Position numbers and translations under genes: made by a program. DNA of 64,000 nt from an uncultured Tropicimonas sp. (GTDB taxonomy: Bacteria > Pseudomonadota > Alphaproteobacteria > Rhodobacterales > Rhodobacteraceae). Below the pieces are notes generated by a model. That model searched no databases. It worked only from the letters and a program-made list of their open reading frames with translations, and had not been told where the DNA came from. The DNA lies in NCBI GenBank assembly GCA_947497945.1, contig CANMIP010000019.1:1-64000 (forward strand). Reading direction: 5' to 3'. Of this stretch, positions 1-10,124 are shown in pieces (within the stretch, counting starts at the first letter, position 1; each line of letters starts with the position of its first letter).

Positions 1-164
1 TTCGCCAGCCACCCGCCGAGTAAGGCGATTTGCAGGGGGCGAGGCAGGAATGCCGCAATACCTCCCACCGCAATGTGAGCGACCTGCACCCCGGCGTAAG
101 GGGCGACACCTGGCCATCCGGCGCACACATCACTCACGCCCAGGTTCATCAGATACCCGCCCAT
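1..164 (-). CDS. partial small membrane protein, cut by window start
   Basis: An open frame reads on the minus strand from ATG at 164 to the window edge, 54 codons with no stop. It is preceded by an AAGAGG ribosome-binding-like sequence about 8 nt upstream. The translation begins MGGYLMNLGVSDVCAGWPG and continues into an alanine/valine/isoleucine-rich stretch that could be a membrane segment. It lies on the same strand as the rest of the integrated element and downstream of the Prim-Pol gene, so it is probably another element gene. No family is recognised. It could be non-coding; the support is the start, the ribosome-binding site and the hydrophobic pattern. Confidence 0.4.
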   Translation of the reverse strand, partial: MGGYLMNLGVSDVCAGWPGVAPYAGVQVAHIAVGGIAAFLPRPLQIALLGGWLA

Positions 165-324
165 GCCATGCCTCTTATTTTGCCGAAATCATTTGGATGT
201 TTAGACACTTTGTGCAGGCCGTTCCTTGGCTCGCAACCGGTTGTCGATGCCACCGCGACGGCAGTGCCGTAACTGGTCGATAGCAACACGCGACCGACGA
301 AAGCCACCGTCGATTCAGTTCCAA

Positions 325-1395
325 TCAATGGTCAGCCCTCCCCTCCGTCCTCTCCTGCCCATTGAGTGGGGGGAAGGGTGTATAGTGATTATTCCCAACT
401 ACGGGCCAAAACACACGGAAGCGGTAGAGACCGCTCCGCCGTCGGCAAGGCGCGCTCAACTGCTCGATGAAGTCGCGTTCCAGCAGAATGTCGCGCGCTT
501 GCGAGATGCGCTGCCGGGACCAAGGCGGGCTTCCGGCTTCGCTCATGGCACGCGGCGCGATTGCGAACTGCGGTTTGTTGCTGTGCCAGCGTAGAAGGTA
601 CTGATGCAGCGCAAGGGCGTCGGGTTTGTCGATCAGGGCGTCCATGATGCTGTCTCCCAAGTTGAGTTGCGGCTTGCGTCGCCCCAAGTAGTTCAGCGCC
701 TTCGCCTCGTATTTCCAAGCGGAGCGGGCTGTGCGTTCGATCTCGGCGGCTGACAGCGGGGCGGGCAGGACGCTCGCCCATGAGGCAGCGACGTCGATAA
801 GCGCTTCAACGTCATCGCAGTGGCGGGCCTGAGTCATGCAGTGGCGCCAAAGATGTGTGTTGCGCTCTCCCGCTTGTACGGACTGGGCAGCGCGTTCCTG
901 TCCCAGCGCGTCTGGGCGAATGGTCGGAAGGTTTCCAATGTCGCCAAGCCCACCGGAGCGGAAGACATAGGTGGCTCCCAGGTCCTCTCGCCATGAGGGT
1001 GGCGCGATGGTGTAGCCGCCGCCGAGCACGTCAATTGGCTGGCTTGGGAAAGGCCGGATGTGCCGGCCCTCCCCATTGTGGCGATACCAGAGCTTTGCCT
1101 TGCCGCTGGCGGTGCCTATGACAATTGGGGTTTCCCCGAACCACTCCACTGCGGCCGCCAGCCAAGCCTCGCTTGCCGCGTCCACGTCAATCTCGGTAAT
1201 GCCGGAAGGCTTGCCCATGACAATGCCTAGGCCATCCGCATTGCCTAGCTTCTCAACATGCGACCACGTGCGGGCGAGACGTGGCGATGCCTTCTGCCAG
1301 CCTTTTACGGCAGGGCGTTTGTAAATAGTATCCACCGGGAAAGCGGGCAGCCCGGCCGCCGCGTATTCGTCTGCATGTTGTGCGAACACACCCAT
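325..1395 (-). CDS. bifunctional DNA primase/polymerase (Prim-Pol) domain protein
   Basis: A 356-residue protein. The N-terminal half looks like the Prim-Pol domain of phage and plasmid replication proteins: a YAAAGLPAFPV-type start, a GWQKAS segment, then GLGIVMGKPSG followed by EIDVDA, whose acidic pair fits the metal-binding aspartates. The middle contains GGGYTIAPPS, also usual in this fold. No helicase domain follows, so this is a stand-alone primase form. It starts 4 nt after the preceding hypothetical gene. In such elements these proteins prime replication of the excised DNA; that role is inferred here. The assignment is by motif recognition and the exact subfamily is uncertain. Confidence 0.75.
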   Translation of the reverse strand: MGVFAQHADEYAAAGLPAFPVDTIYKRPAVKGWQKASPRLARTWSHVEKLGNADGLGIVMGKPSGITEIDVDAASEAWLAAAVEWFGETPIVIGTASGKAKLWYRHNGEGRHIRPFPSQPIDVLGGGYTIAPPSWREDLGATYVFRSGGLGDIGNLPTIRPDALGQERAAQSVQAGERNTHLWRHCMTQARHCDDVEALIDVAASWASVLPAPLSAAEIERTARSAWKYEAKALNYLGRRKPQLNLGDSIMDALIDKPDALALHQYLLRWHSNKPQFAIAPRAMSEAGSPPWSRQRISQARDILLERDFIEQLSAPCRRRSGLYRFRVFWPVVGNNHYTPFPPLNGQERTEGRADH

Positions 1396-1399
1396 CGGG

Positions 1400-1714
1400 T
1401 CATGCCCCCTTCGCCGCTGTCACGGCATGGCGGCTGTCGCCTCGCTTGATGTTTGTCGGCAGGTCGGCCAGTTCCGGCGCTGTTGCGCCACTGTGGGCTT
1501 GGTAGAGGCGGGTTATGGCATTTCGGGTCACACAGTAGGCAAGGGTGCGCCATCGCGCTTCCCCCACGGTCCTGGCGCCGCTCCTGCGCTGCAAGAGCCA
1601 TTGGATGCCGTCCCGGCATTCGGCAACCCGGAGGTTGCCGTGCCGGAACAACTCACCCCGGTATCCGTCCGCTTCTTCGCGGTGGTCGGTGTGGAAGTCC
1701 GAGAATGCACTCAT
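1400..1714 (-). CDS. hypothetical protein of the integrated element
   Basis: A protein of 104 residues from ATG 1714 (MSAFSDFHTDHREEADGY...). A longer in-frame reading from 1735 exists, but the 1714 start sits in a TAATG overlap with the stop of the 40-residue ORF upstream, which favours translational coupling. No signal peptide, membrane segment or recognised domain. The composition is charged, with a WRTLAYCVTRNAITRLYQAHS segment that looks helical. It lies between a winged-helix gene and the Prim-Pol gene and is probably cotranscribed with both. No function is assigned. Confidence 0.6.
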   Translation of the reverse strand: MSAFSDFHTDHREEADGYRGELFRHGNLRVAECRDGIQWLLQRRSGARTVGEARWRTLAYCVTRNAITRLYQAHSGATAPELADLPTNIKRGDSRHAVTAAKGA

Positions 1715-1836
1715 TAGCGAACCTCCCCATAGCAATGGTTCGCCAGCAATTCGGCCTGTTGCCGGGTGAGGCCATAGCGGCGGGCGAGAAATCGGATTTG
1801 AATTTCGCGCGGGTCGGGGAGGTGGGCCTTGCTCAT
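1714..1836 (-). CDS. 40-residue ORF coupled to both neighbours
   Basis: The minus-strand frame from ATG 1836 to TAA 1714 encodes 40 residues: MSKAHLPDPREIQIRFLARR, then a YGLTRQQAELLANHCYGEVR tail. Its start overlaps the stop of the upstream winged-helix gene (ATGA, 1833-1836). Its stop overlaps the start of the downstream gene (TAATG). Overlaps at both ends are strong evidence that it is translated. The sequence could form two short helices with a helix-turn-helix look (RFLARRYGLTRQQAELLA), so a small DNA-binding or regulatory role is possible but unproven. It is easily missed because of its size. Confidence 0.6.
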   Translation of the reverse strand: MSKAHLPDPREIQIRFLARRYGLTRQQAELLANHCYGEVR

Positions 1837-2135
1837 GCCGCCACCCAGGAACTGGAGCCGGTCACAGGTGTAACCTGAGAACGGAGAACGTAGCGCGCAT
1901 GCGTTCCCGGAAACTCCCCTTCGTGCGGCTCATGGATGGTCTCGATTTCCACGCCTGCGCCACGCAATGCCCAGATGTAGTGACTCCAGCGCGGCGCGGG
2001 ATGAAAGATTGGTGTGCAGCCGATTTCGCCAGCAGCGAGAAGTTGCTCCATGGCCCAATTGACGCGGCCGGTGAAGTTGATCCGAAACGGATCGTCGGTC
2101 CCATTCTGGATCGTGTATGCCTTGATTTTTTGCAT
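1833..2135 (-). CDS. winged-helix domain protein, element-encoded
   Basis: A 100-residue protein beginning MQKIKAYTIQNGTDDPFRIN. It resembles small winged-helix proteins common in alphaproteobacterial prophages: a helix bearing WAMEQLLAAGEIGC, then TPIFHPAPRWSHYIWALRGAGVEIETI, then FPGTHARYVL, which together fit a helix-turn-helix plus wing. It probably binds DNA and regulates element genes; this is family inference. It overlaps the next small ORF by ATGA. The frame at 1862-2212 on the same strand covers almost the same bases but has poor composition and is taken as a shadow. Confidence 0.65.
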   Translation of the reverse strand: MQKIKAYTIQNGTDDPFRINFTGRVNWAMEQLLAAGEIGCTPIFHPAPRWSHYIWALRGAGVEIETIHEPHEGEFPGTHARYVLRSQVTPVTGSSSWVAA

Positions 2136-2240
2136 TCGATAGCCTCATGCATTGAAGCGGCGAGGCAGTTGCGATACATCTCAGTTGGACGCTGAAACGA
2201 TACACCCTGCATGGTCTCGCCGGACTTTGCGGGGTTTCGT

Positions 2241-2465
2241 TTAAGCAGCCGTGCTTTGGCGGCCGTTCATCCAAGCGAGAATATCGCTTTCGCGCCACGC
2301 AACTGCACGCTTGCCGAGCCGAACGGGCTTGGGAAATTCGGGGTCATGATGCGGACTCTTGGCGTCCATCTTGGCGTAGATGGTGGAACGGCTGAGGCCG
2401 GTCATTTCTTCTACCATCGGCCGACGCTGAAAGCGTTCTTGGGTCTGTGCAGTGCTTGTCGCCAT
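2241..2465 (-). CDS. AlpA-family transcriptional regulator
   Basis: A 74-residue protein from ATG 2465 (MATSTAQTQERFQRRPMVEE). Motifs are typical of the AlpA/excisionase MerR-like fold: an 'MVEEMTGLSRSTIYAKMD' recognition helix, PEFPKPVRLGKRAVAW, then ESDILAWMNGR. AlpA proteins activate integrase or excision genes in P4-like elements. A longer reading to 2555 adds a methionine-rich leader and is less likely. It lies downstream of the two paralogous unknown genes and upstream of the replication genes, a usual place for a control gene in a phage satellite or integrative element. Confidence 0.85.
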   Translation of the reverse strand: MATSTAQTQERFQRRPMVEEMTGLSRSTIYAKMDAKSPHHDPEFPKPVRLGKRAVAWRESDILAWMNGRQSTAA

Positions 2466-2558
2466 GTCGCATGTCCTTGGCTTGTTGCGGAACATGCAAG
2501 ACAACATGAGCATTTCGAACCGCATGGGAACATGCTCAAAATTGGCAGAAAGCACCTA

Positions 2559-3497
2559 CTACATTTGCCCAGAGTTTTGCGTCGAATCTACCGAGTTTTG
2601 CGTTTGGTTTTGCGCCTTCCCGATGGCATTCATGGCTCTGACTGCGCGACGAAGCGTGTCCACAGATACATCGTGGCCCGACATTTCGTTCACACGCCGA
2701 AGCACTCTCAACCATGCTTCGCTTCCGTGGCCTTCCGGGTAGAGCGAAGCGTAGGCTCTGGCGGTTGCGATTCTCTTGTCCGGAGGACGCCCGACGGTTT
2801 CCGGCGAAACTATTGCAACGTTTCGCATTTCCTCGAAGAAACGCTGCCACGCCTGGTCCCATCGTGGCCCCAGCGTACTTTCGGGGACGCACATTGCCCA
2901 TCCGGTGAACGGGCGCAGCCTATCCATAGCGCCATCAAGCTCTTCCATCTCCCCCACATTGTGAGGTCGCAGCGCGTCGAAGGCATCGAGCGAAATCGTG
3001 TAACCCTTGCGCTCAAAGAATAACGGAACCTCGCGGTGGAGCCCCCCGTAGTAACCGACGTTGTCGCATGGGAACTTCAGTGAAGTGATTTCAGCCGCGT
3101 TGCAGGCTCCGTCCGAAGCCTCGACCAAGTCATCCCAGGTTGCCTTGAGCAGTTCGAAGTCAGCGTACTGATGTGGGGCGAAGTGGAACTCACCCTCGGC
3201 AAGGAACAGAGAGATATCGACCAGAAACATTTCCACTTCCAAAAGCGTCGGCCTGAGGTCGATGCGCAGTAAATCGCCACCGGGTGAACAGATGCGGCAG
3301 TCGCTGCTGATGTACTGGAACAAATTGTGTTCTACGAAGTCCTCCGGCGTGCCAATATCGAATGCGTACTGCCGAACGCGGACCTCTTGCCCAACGAAAT
3401 ATCCCTCCTCAATACGTGAAAAGGCTGCGTCGCAAGCGCCATTCGGCACCATTCGGACCAACTGAGAAATAGGCAGATATCCCTCGGGAGCAAACAT
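2559..3497 (-). CDS. unknown protein B, paralogue of upstream gene A, C-terminal HTH-like domain
   Basis: A 312-residue soluble protein of unknown function. It is clearly related to the gene just upstream (3501-4406). Shared blocks in order are an N-terminal MF-x-PEG-x2-P-x-S-x-L, a central CSP-x-G-x2-L-x2-D-x-R, a PL-(Y/F)-(Y/F)-ER-x-GYTI block, L-x-PHN, F-x-GW-x-MCVP, and a C-terminal GRP...RIAT-x-AY-x2-LYP-x-GHG...VN-x4-V-x-V-S-x-DTLRRA-x-R segment. The C-terminal block reads like a helix-turn-helix DNA-binding module. The tail is rich in Q, N and S, with a repeated TQNS. It starts 3 nt after gene A stops, so the two are probably cotranslated. No catalytic motif is recognised. Confidence 0.75.
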   Translation of the reverse strand: MFAPEGYLPISQLVRMVPNGACDAAFSRIEEGYFVGQEVRVRQYAFDIGTPEDFVEHNLFQYISSDCRICSPGGDLLRIDLRPTLLEVEMFLVDISLFLAEGEFHFAPHQYADFELLKATWDDLVEASDGACNAAEITSLKFPCDNVGYYGGLHREVPLFFERKGYTISLDAFDALRPHNVGEMEELDGAMDRLRPFTGWAMCVPESTLGPRWDQAWQRFFEEMRNVAIVSPETVGRPPDKRIATARAYASLYPEGHGSEAWLRVLRRVNEMSGHDVSVDTLRRAVRAMNAIGKAQNQTQNSVDSTQNSGQM

Positions 3498-3500
3498 GGT

Positions 3501-4406
3501 TCAATCCTCCGACGCGACGGTGCTGGAGCTGGGGCTCGACCTATCTTCGGTGTCCCGAATGGCCCGGCGCAAGGTGTCTGGCGAAACCGACAGGCCCGTC
3601 TGCTCATTGACGCTTCGAAGGACTTGGAGAAGTGGTACCTCGCCATGTCCACTGGGGTAGAGTCTTCGGTAGGCCGCTCCAGTTGCAATTCGCCTGCTGG
3701 CTGGCCTTCCCCCTTTGAGGGAGGTGGCGTCACACTGGGGGGCCTCCCGGCAAAGCGTGTGGAAAACATCTTCGGCGTCCTCTGCCGGTACACACATTGA
3801 CCAACCTTCAAACGCACGCAGCGTTTCGACAATCCCTGCAACCGGGTCCAGTTCCATGTAGTTATGTGGTTTGAGAAGGTCGTACACTTCAAAGCAAATA
3901 GTGTACCCCTGCCGCTCGTAGTACAGCGGCATGAGGTGATGCCGCATATCTAATCCGATTGTTTCAGCAAACTTCCAAGGCGGCAGGCCTTTCGGGTTGT
4001 TATGTTTGTTCTCCAGTTCCGACCAGTATTCCTCAAGAGGCCAGTTGAAAAACAAGAACTTTTCCTCGAAGTGGTCAGGTGGGCCTTTCCCGCCAAGCTC
4101 TTCCTTCAGGTAGTGGAACTGAAACTCAGCGAAGGACATAAACTCAAGGATTGAGCGCATGTCCAACTTCAGGATTTGGCCGCTCGGCGAGCAAGTATAG
4201 GTTTTCTCGCTGAAGTGCCGCAGAAAATCAAACTCAACTGAATCAGCAGGGGCAATCGTCGAGAAAACTCCGAAGGGGGTCGGGTAGCTATTGCCCTCGA
4301 CACTCTTGATTGTGCGGTCCCAGGAATCCACGGCTGCGCGGTACGCTTCAGACGGGATGTCACCAATTAGGTACGAGAGGGGTACAAATCCTTCGGGGCA
4401 GAACAT
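3501..4406 (-). CDS. unknown protein A, coupled to the integrase
   Basis: A 301-residue protein from ATG 4406 (MFCPEGFVPLSYLIGDIPSE). This start is chosen over a longer frame to 4589 because it matches the paralogue's MFAPEG start and sits in a TGATG overlap with the integrase stop. The middle is rich in aromatic and acidic residues (EFQFHYLKEELGG, FLFFNWPLEEYWSELE). The C-terminal GRPASRRIATGAAYRRLYP...DTLRRAIR segment is HTH-like, and a serine-rich tail follows. It has no signal peptide or membrane segment. It lies in the cargo position of the element, between integrase and AlpA. Function unknown; a defence or regulatory role is speculation. Confidence 0.75.
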   Translation of the reverse strand: MFCPEGFVPLSYLIGDIPSEAYRAAVDSWDRTIKSVEGNSYPTPFGVFSTIAPADSVEFDFLRHFSEKTYTCSPSGQILKLDMRSILEFMSFAEFQFHYLKEELGGKGPPDHFEEKFLFFNWPLEEYWSELENKHNNPKGLPPWKFAETIGLDMRHHLMPLYYERQGYTICFEVYDLLKPHNYMELDPVAGIVETLRAFEGWSMCVPAEDAEDVFHTLCREAPQCDATSLKGGRPASRRIATGAAYRRLYPSGHGEVPLLQVLRSVNEQTGLSVSPDTLRRAIRDTEDRSSPSSSTVASED

Positions 4407-5602
4407 CACCGAATCCTCGCAACCTTGGCGTTTGTCTCGCTCAGAAACGCCGCCCAACTCTCCATCATCTTCCGCCGTTTCTCGAATACGTCCGAGCGGG
4501 CATAGGCTTGCTCGACGGCATCGCCCGTCTTGTGCGCCAGCGCGGCCTCCGCAACCTCGCGGGGGTAATTCGTCCTCTCCTGCGCCCAAGTCCGGAATGA
4601 CGTGCGGAAGCCGTGAATATCGGCATCGAAGCCGAGTTCCTTTACCAGCTTGGAAAGCGTCATGTCGGAAAGAACTTTGCCGCGCAGGCTGGGGAAGACG
4701 AGACCGGATCCATCGCGCAGCTCTTCGGCTTCGGCAAGTATCTCCATCGCGCGGGCGGGCAGGGGAACGCGGTGCGGGCGTTGCATCTTCATCCGTTCAG
4801 CGGGGATTTCCCAAGTCGCGGTGTTCATGTCGATTTCATCCCAGCGCGCCATGCGCACCTCGCCCGAACGGCTGGCGGTCAGGATAAGGAACTCAATCGC
4901 CAGCTTGGTTGCCTTCCATGCGCGCGAAGCATGGACCGTTTCAATACATCCGGCAACGTCCGAGTAATGCAGTGCCTTGCGGTGTTTCGCCTTCCGCTCC
5001 ACGCGCGGGAGGGCAAGAGACTGTGCCGTTGATGGATTGCTGGAACACATGCCTTCGGCAATGCCCCACTTGAACACGTAGGAAATCCGATAGACCAACT
5101 TGCGCGCCACATGTGGCACCTTCTCCCGAGCGGCCAATATGGCCTGCCTGATGTCGGCGCTCGTGACTTCTGGCAACGGAACCGCGCCGAAATGCGGAAA
5201 GATGTAGGTTTCAAGCGTGGAGAGGAACGCGGCCCGATCCTTGGGGTTCTTCCAGGTCGGGGAGAGTTCCGCATGTGTCTTGTGGGCGGCTTCTTCAAAC
5301 GTCAGGACGGCTTGCGCCTTGCGCTTCTGCGCGAGCGGGTCGCCGCCAGCGCGGGCAACGCGCTTGTTTTCCAACGCCTGCTCCCGTGCTTCTGCCAGCG
5401 TCACGACCGGAGGGCTTCCGAGTCCCATTTCCCTCCGCTTGCCACGGATAACGATGCGCTGAACCCACGATTTGGCGCCGCTCGTCTTCACGAGAAGGAA
5501 CAAGCCGGTGCCCTTGCCGTCGTGATACTTGCCAGGCTCCTTTGCGGAACTGACGAACGCAGCCGTAAGGGCTTTGCGGGTAGCTGTGGTTGCGGACGGC
5601 AT
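4406..5602 (-). CDS. P4-type tyrosine integrase
   Basis: A site-specific recombinase of 398 residues from ATG 5602, with a GGGGG run just upstream. The N-terminal domain has the DUF4102-like pattern (YHDGKGTGLFLLVKTSGAKSW, then GLGSPPVVTLAEAREQA). The C-terminal catalytic domain shows the arginine in LTASRSGEVRMARW, the H-x2-R in DIHGFRTSFRTW, the histidine in EAALAHKTGDAVEQAY, and the nucleophile tyrosine in AYARSDVFEKRR. The full catalytic set supports an active enzyme. Its stop overlaps the start of unknown gene A. A perfect TATAAT -10 lies just upstream. It marks the right end of an integrated element that extends beyond the left edge of the window. Confidence 0.95.
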   Translation of the reverse strand: MPSATTATRKALTAAFVSSAKEPGKYHDGKGTGLFLLVKTSGAKSWVQRIVIRGKRREMGLGSPPVVTLAEAREQALENKRVARAGGDPLAQKRKAQAVLTFEEAAHKTHAELSPTWKNPKDRAAFLSTLETYIFPHFGAVPLPEVTSADIRQAILAAREKVPHVARKLVYRISYVFKWGIAEGMCSSNPSTAQSLALPRVERKAKHRKALHYSDVAGCIETVHASRAWKATKLAIEFLILTASRSGEVRMARWDEIDMNTATWEIPAERMKMQRPHRVPLPARAMEILAEAEELRDGSGLVFPSLRGKVLSDMTLSKLVKELGFDADIHGFRTSFRTWAQERTNYPREVAEAALAHKTGDAVEQAYARSDVFEKRRKMMESWAAFLSETNAKVARIR

Positions 5603-5626
5603 ACATTCCCCCAATTGTTCCCCCTC

Positions 5627-5632
5627 ATTATA
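5627..5632 (-). promoter_or_regulatory. -10 element of the integrase promoter
   Basis: Reading the minus strand, a perfect TATAAT lies about 25 nt before the integrase ATG at 5602. The -35 region is weak, with TTCCAT at 17 bp spacing. The -10 is flanked by GGAACA/TGTTCC repeats that could bind a repressor or the integrase itself. The promoter call is by consensus match only. Confidence 0.45.
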
Positions 5633-5634
5633 GT

Positions 5635-5722
5635 GGAACACTTCGGAACATGGAAGCACAGCGGGGAGCAAAATAACGTTATTTCAAAAGGCTGAGGAGT
5701 TTCTCTGGAACATACCGGAATA
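5635..5722. repeat. imperfect 16-bp direct repeats and 14-bp palindrome upstream of integrase
   Basis: Two related 16-mers lie at 5635-5650 (GGAACACTTCGGAACA) and 5707-5722 (GGAACATACCGGAATA), identical at 12 of 16 positions. Between them, 5671-5684 is a perfect palindrome, AAATAACGTTATTT. This is the usual place for integrase arm sites, the attachment core or a repressor operator. The core cannot be defined because the other end of the element is outside the window. Confidence 0.4.
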
Positions 5723-5854
5723 CAATATGGCGCCTCTCGGGGCCGCCACCAGCGTCACATGCCGAACCGAAAGCCTTGCTGTTCTCGTCGCGGAAACCGC
5801 GCGTGGCAGGACGAATGCGGCACCACGGCGCTTCCGGCGGGCCCCGGGCTCGTT

Positions 5855-6760
5855 TCAGCCCCAGGGCCCGGATCTCGGCCTGCGAGGCTTCACGCGGGAC
5901 ACGTTGGGCAGGCTGGAAGACGATACGCTTCCCGCCATCTTTCGCAGTTCCGCCACACGATTGGCCGTCGAGGGATGGGTCGCGAACAGGCTGTCGCGCG
6001 CATGCGCATGCAGCGGGTTGATGATGAACATATGCGCGGTTCCCGGGTTCCGCTCCGCCCTGTCATTGTCGATCCGCGCCGCCCCGGACTGGATGCGTTC
6101 GAGCGCGTCGGCCAGCCAGATCGGGTTGCCACAGATCTCGGCCCCGGCGCGGTCGGCCGCATATTCGCGCGTCCGGCTGATGGCCATCTGGACCAGGCCC
6201 GCCGCAAGCGGGGCAAGGAACATCAGCGCCAGCGAGCCAAGCAGCCCCGGCCCGCCTTCGCGCCGCCCGCCGAAAAACAGCGCGAAATTCGCAAGCATCG
6301 TGATCGCGCCTGCAAAAGTCGCGGTCACGGTCATGATTGCCGTGTCGCGGTTCCTGATATGCGCAAGCTCATGGGCAACAACACCGGCCAGTTCCTCGCG
6401 CGAGAGCTGCTGCATCAGGCCCGTGGTCACCGCCACGGCGGCGTTGTCCGGGTTCCGGCCGGTGGCGAAGGCATTCGGCTGGGCGGTCTCGATCACGTAG
6501 ACCGCCGGCATCGGCAGGTCGGCCGCATCGGCAAGATCCGCCACCATCCGCACCAGCCCGGAAGGGTCGTTCCCGCCAACCGGGCGGGCATCATGCATCC
6601 GGAGGACCATCTTGTCGGAATTCCACCACGAAAACGCGTTCATGCCCGCGGCGATCACAAGGGCAAAGATCATCCCGCCGGATCCGGCCAGCATATAGCC
6701 GATCCCCATGAAGAGCGCCGTCATCGCCGCCATCAGAATGGCAGTCCTCACATATCCCAT
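5855..6760 (-). CDS. htpX: M48 family zinc metalloprotease HtpX
   Basis: An inner-membrane zinc protease of about 301 residues that degrades misfolded membrane proteins. ATG 6760 has GGAGG at the right distance, so the upstream 27-residue extension is rejected. Two N-terminal membrane segments (about residues 7-24 and 28-45) are followed by the HELAH zinc motif at about 130-134, with two further hydrophobic segments and the downstream glutamate region [14 protein letters not shown]. The length fits HtpX. The C-terminus ends in a basic proline-rich tail next to the element boundary. It is transcribed on its own and its stop faces the integrase promoter region. Confidence 0.93.
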   Translation of the reverse strand: MGYVRTAILMAAMTALFMGIGYMLAGSGGMIFALVIAAGMNAFSWWNSDKMVLRMHDARPVGGNDPSGLVRMVADLADAADLPMPAVYVIETAQPNAFATGRNPDNAAVAVTTGLMQQLSREELAGVVAHELAHIRNRDTAIMTVTATFAGAITMLANFALFFGGRREGGPGLLGSLALMFLAPLAAGLVQMAISRTREYAADRAGAEICGNPIWLADALERIQSGAARIDNDRAERNPGTAHMFIINPLHAHARDSLFATHPSTANRVAELRKMAGSVSSSSLPNVSRVKPRRPRSGPWG

Positions 6761-6847
6761 GATCCTTGCCTCCTGGAACCTGTCCGACCTGTGCGCTTGA
6801 TATAGTTGGGTGAGAGGCGGATTTGCATCCCGGCGAGGCAAATTGGA

Positions 6848-7287
6848 TCAGGAAACCGTCCCGGGTCGCTCGTTTTCCGTGCTGTCGTCGCCTGAGCCCG
6901 CGGGGAAATTGCCTGCGAGATCGTCCAGGATCGGACAATCGGGGCGACTGTCCCCGGCACAACAGCTGACAAGATGTGCCAGCGTCTGCCGCATGGCGGT
7001 CAGCTCGGCGAGCTTCTCGTCGATCCGCGCCAGGTGCCCGCGCGCGATCTGCTTCACATCGGCGCTGGCCCGCTGCCGATCACCATAAAGCTCCAGCAAC
7101 CCGCGGCAATCCTCGATCGAGAACCCGAGCGACCGCGCGCGGCCGAGAAAGGCAAGGCGGTGCATGTCGCTGTCGCGGAACCGCCGATAGCCGTTCTGGT
7201 CGCGCATCGGCGAGATAAGCCCTATCTCCTCGTAATACCGGATCGTCTTGGCCGGCAGCCCGGAGAGCCGTGCGACATCGCCGATAT

Positions 7288-7291
<4 letters not shown>
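6848..7291 (-). CDS. cueR: Cu(I)-responsive MerR-family regulator CueR
   Basis: A 147-residue MerR-family activator. The N-terminal winged helix ([20 protein letters not shown]) is followed by a long dimerisation helix and a C-terminal metal loop, [12 protein letters not shown], whose paired cysteines match the CueR copper(I)-binding loop. It senses cytoplasmic copper and activates copA/copZ by untwisting promoters with long spacers. Its start overlaps the copA stop (ATGA, 7288-7291), so it is cotranscribed with copA. Its likely binding sites are the two dyads at 9784-9850. Confidence 0.93.
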
Positions 7292-9747
<2,456 letters not shown>

Positions 9748-9776
9748 GGGGACTCACCTTGCTGGGTACCAGACAG

Positions 9777-9807
9777 CAGATAAGGCTTCCATCTACTGGA
9801 AGGTCAA
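9777..9807 (-). promoter_or_regulatory. CueR-type promoter of copA with 19-bp spacer
   Basis: On the minus strand a TTGACC -35 (9807-9802) and a TATCTG -10 (9782-9777) are separated by 19 bp, the overlong spacing typical of MerR-family targets. The spacer carries the dyad ACCTTCC-N7-GGAAGCC (9784-9804). The copA ATG follows at 9747. This is recognised by consensus and not proven. Confidence 0.65.
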
Positions 9808-9826
9808 GAGGCCGCGCCCAATCGGC

Positions 9827-9855
9827 TTGACCTTCCGGCAGGGGAAGCGTTCAAA
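9827..9855 (+). promoter_or_regulatory. second CueR-type box, promoter of copZ
   Basis: A plus-strand TTGACC (9827-9832) leads into ACCTTCC...GGAAGCG (9830-9849), very like the copA-side dyad but with a shorter centre. The expected -10 about 18-19 bp on is poor (TCAAAC). copZ starts at 9879. The two near-identical boxes 25 bp apart suggest divergent CueR control of the chaperone and the pump. Confidence 0.55.
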
Positions 9856-9878
9856 CCGGAGCCAGAAGGAGAAGCCCG

Positions 9879-10076
9879 ATGAAATTCAACGTCCCCGACA
9901 TGAGCTGCGGCCACTGCACGGCGGCCATCGAAAAGGCCATTCTGGAAGCGGAATCCGGCGCCAGGATCGCCTGCGACCTCGAGAGCCGAACCGTCACCGT
10001 CGAATGCTCCCTCTCGCCCGAGTCGATCAAGTCGATCCTGCTCGAGGCCGGCTACGACTCCAAGGCCATTGCCTGA
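9879..10076 (+). CDS. copZ: copper chaperone CopZ (HMA domain)
   Basis: A 65-residue cytosolic metallochaperone made of a single heavy-metal-associated domain. The MSCGHC motif lies at residues 8-13, followed by a typical ferredoxin-like beta-alpha-beta pattern. It would bind Cu(I) and pass it to CopA. It is divergent from copA, has an AAGGAG-like ribosome-binding site about 8 nt upstream and lies behind its own CueR-type box. The size is normal for the family. Confidence 0.93.
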   Translation: MKFNVPDMSCGHCTAAIEKAILEAESGARIACDLESRTVTVECSLSPESIKSILLEAGYDSKAIA

Positions 10077-10124
10077 GCAAACCTGGCCGGGGTCTGAACC
10101 ATGGATCTGGCCGACCCGGGGGGA

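Noticed and set aside
1862-2212. 116-codon minus-strand frame overlapping the winged-helix gene
   Set aside because: The 100-residue frame has recognisable winged-helix sequence and couples to its neighbour; this one does not.
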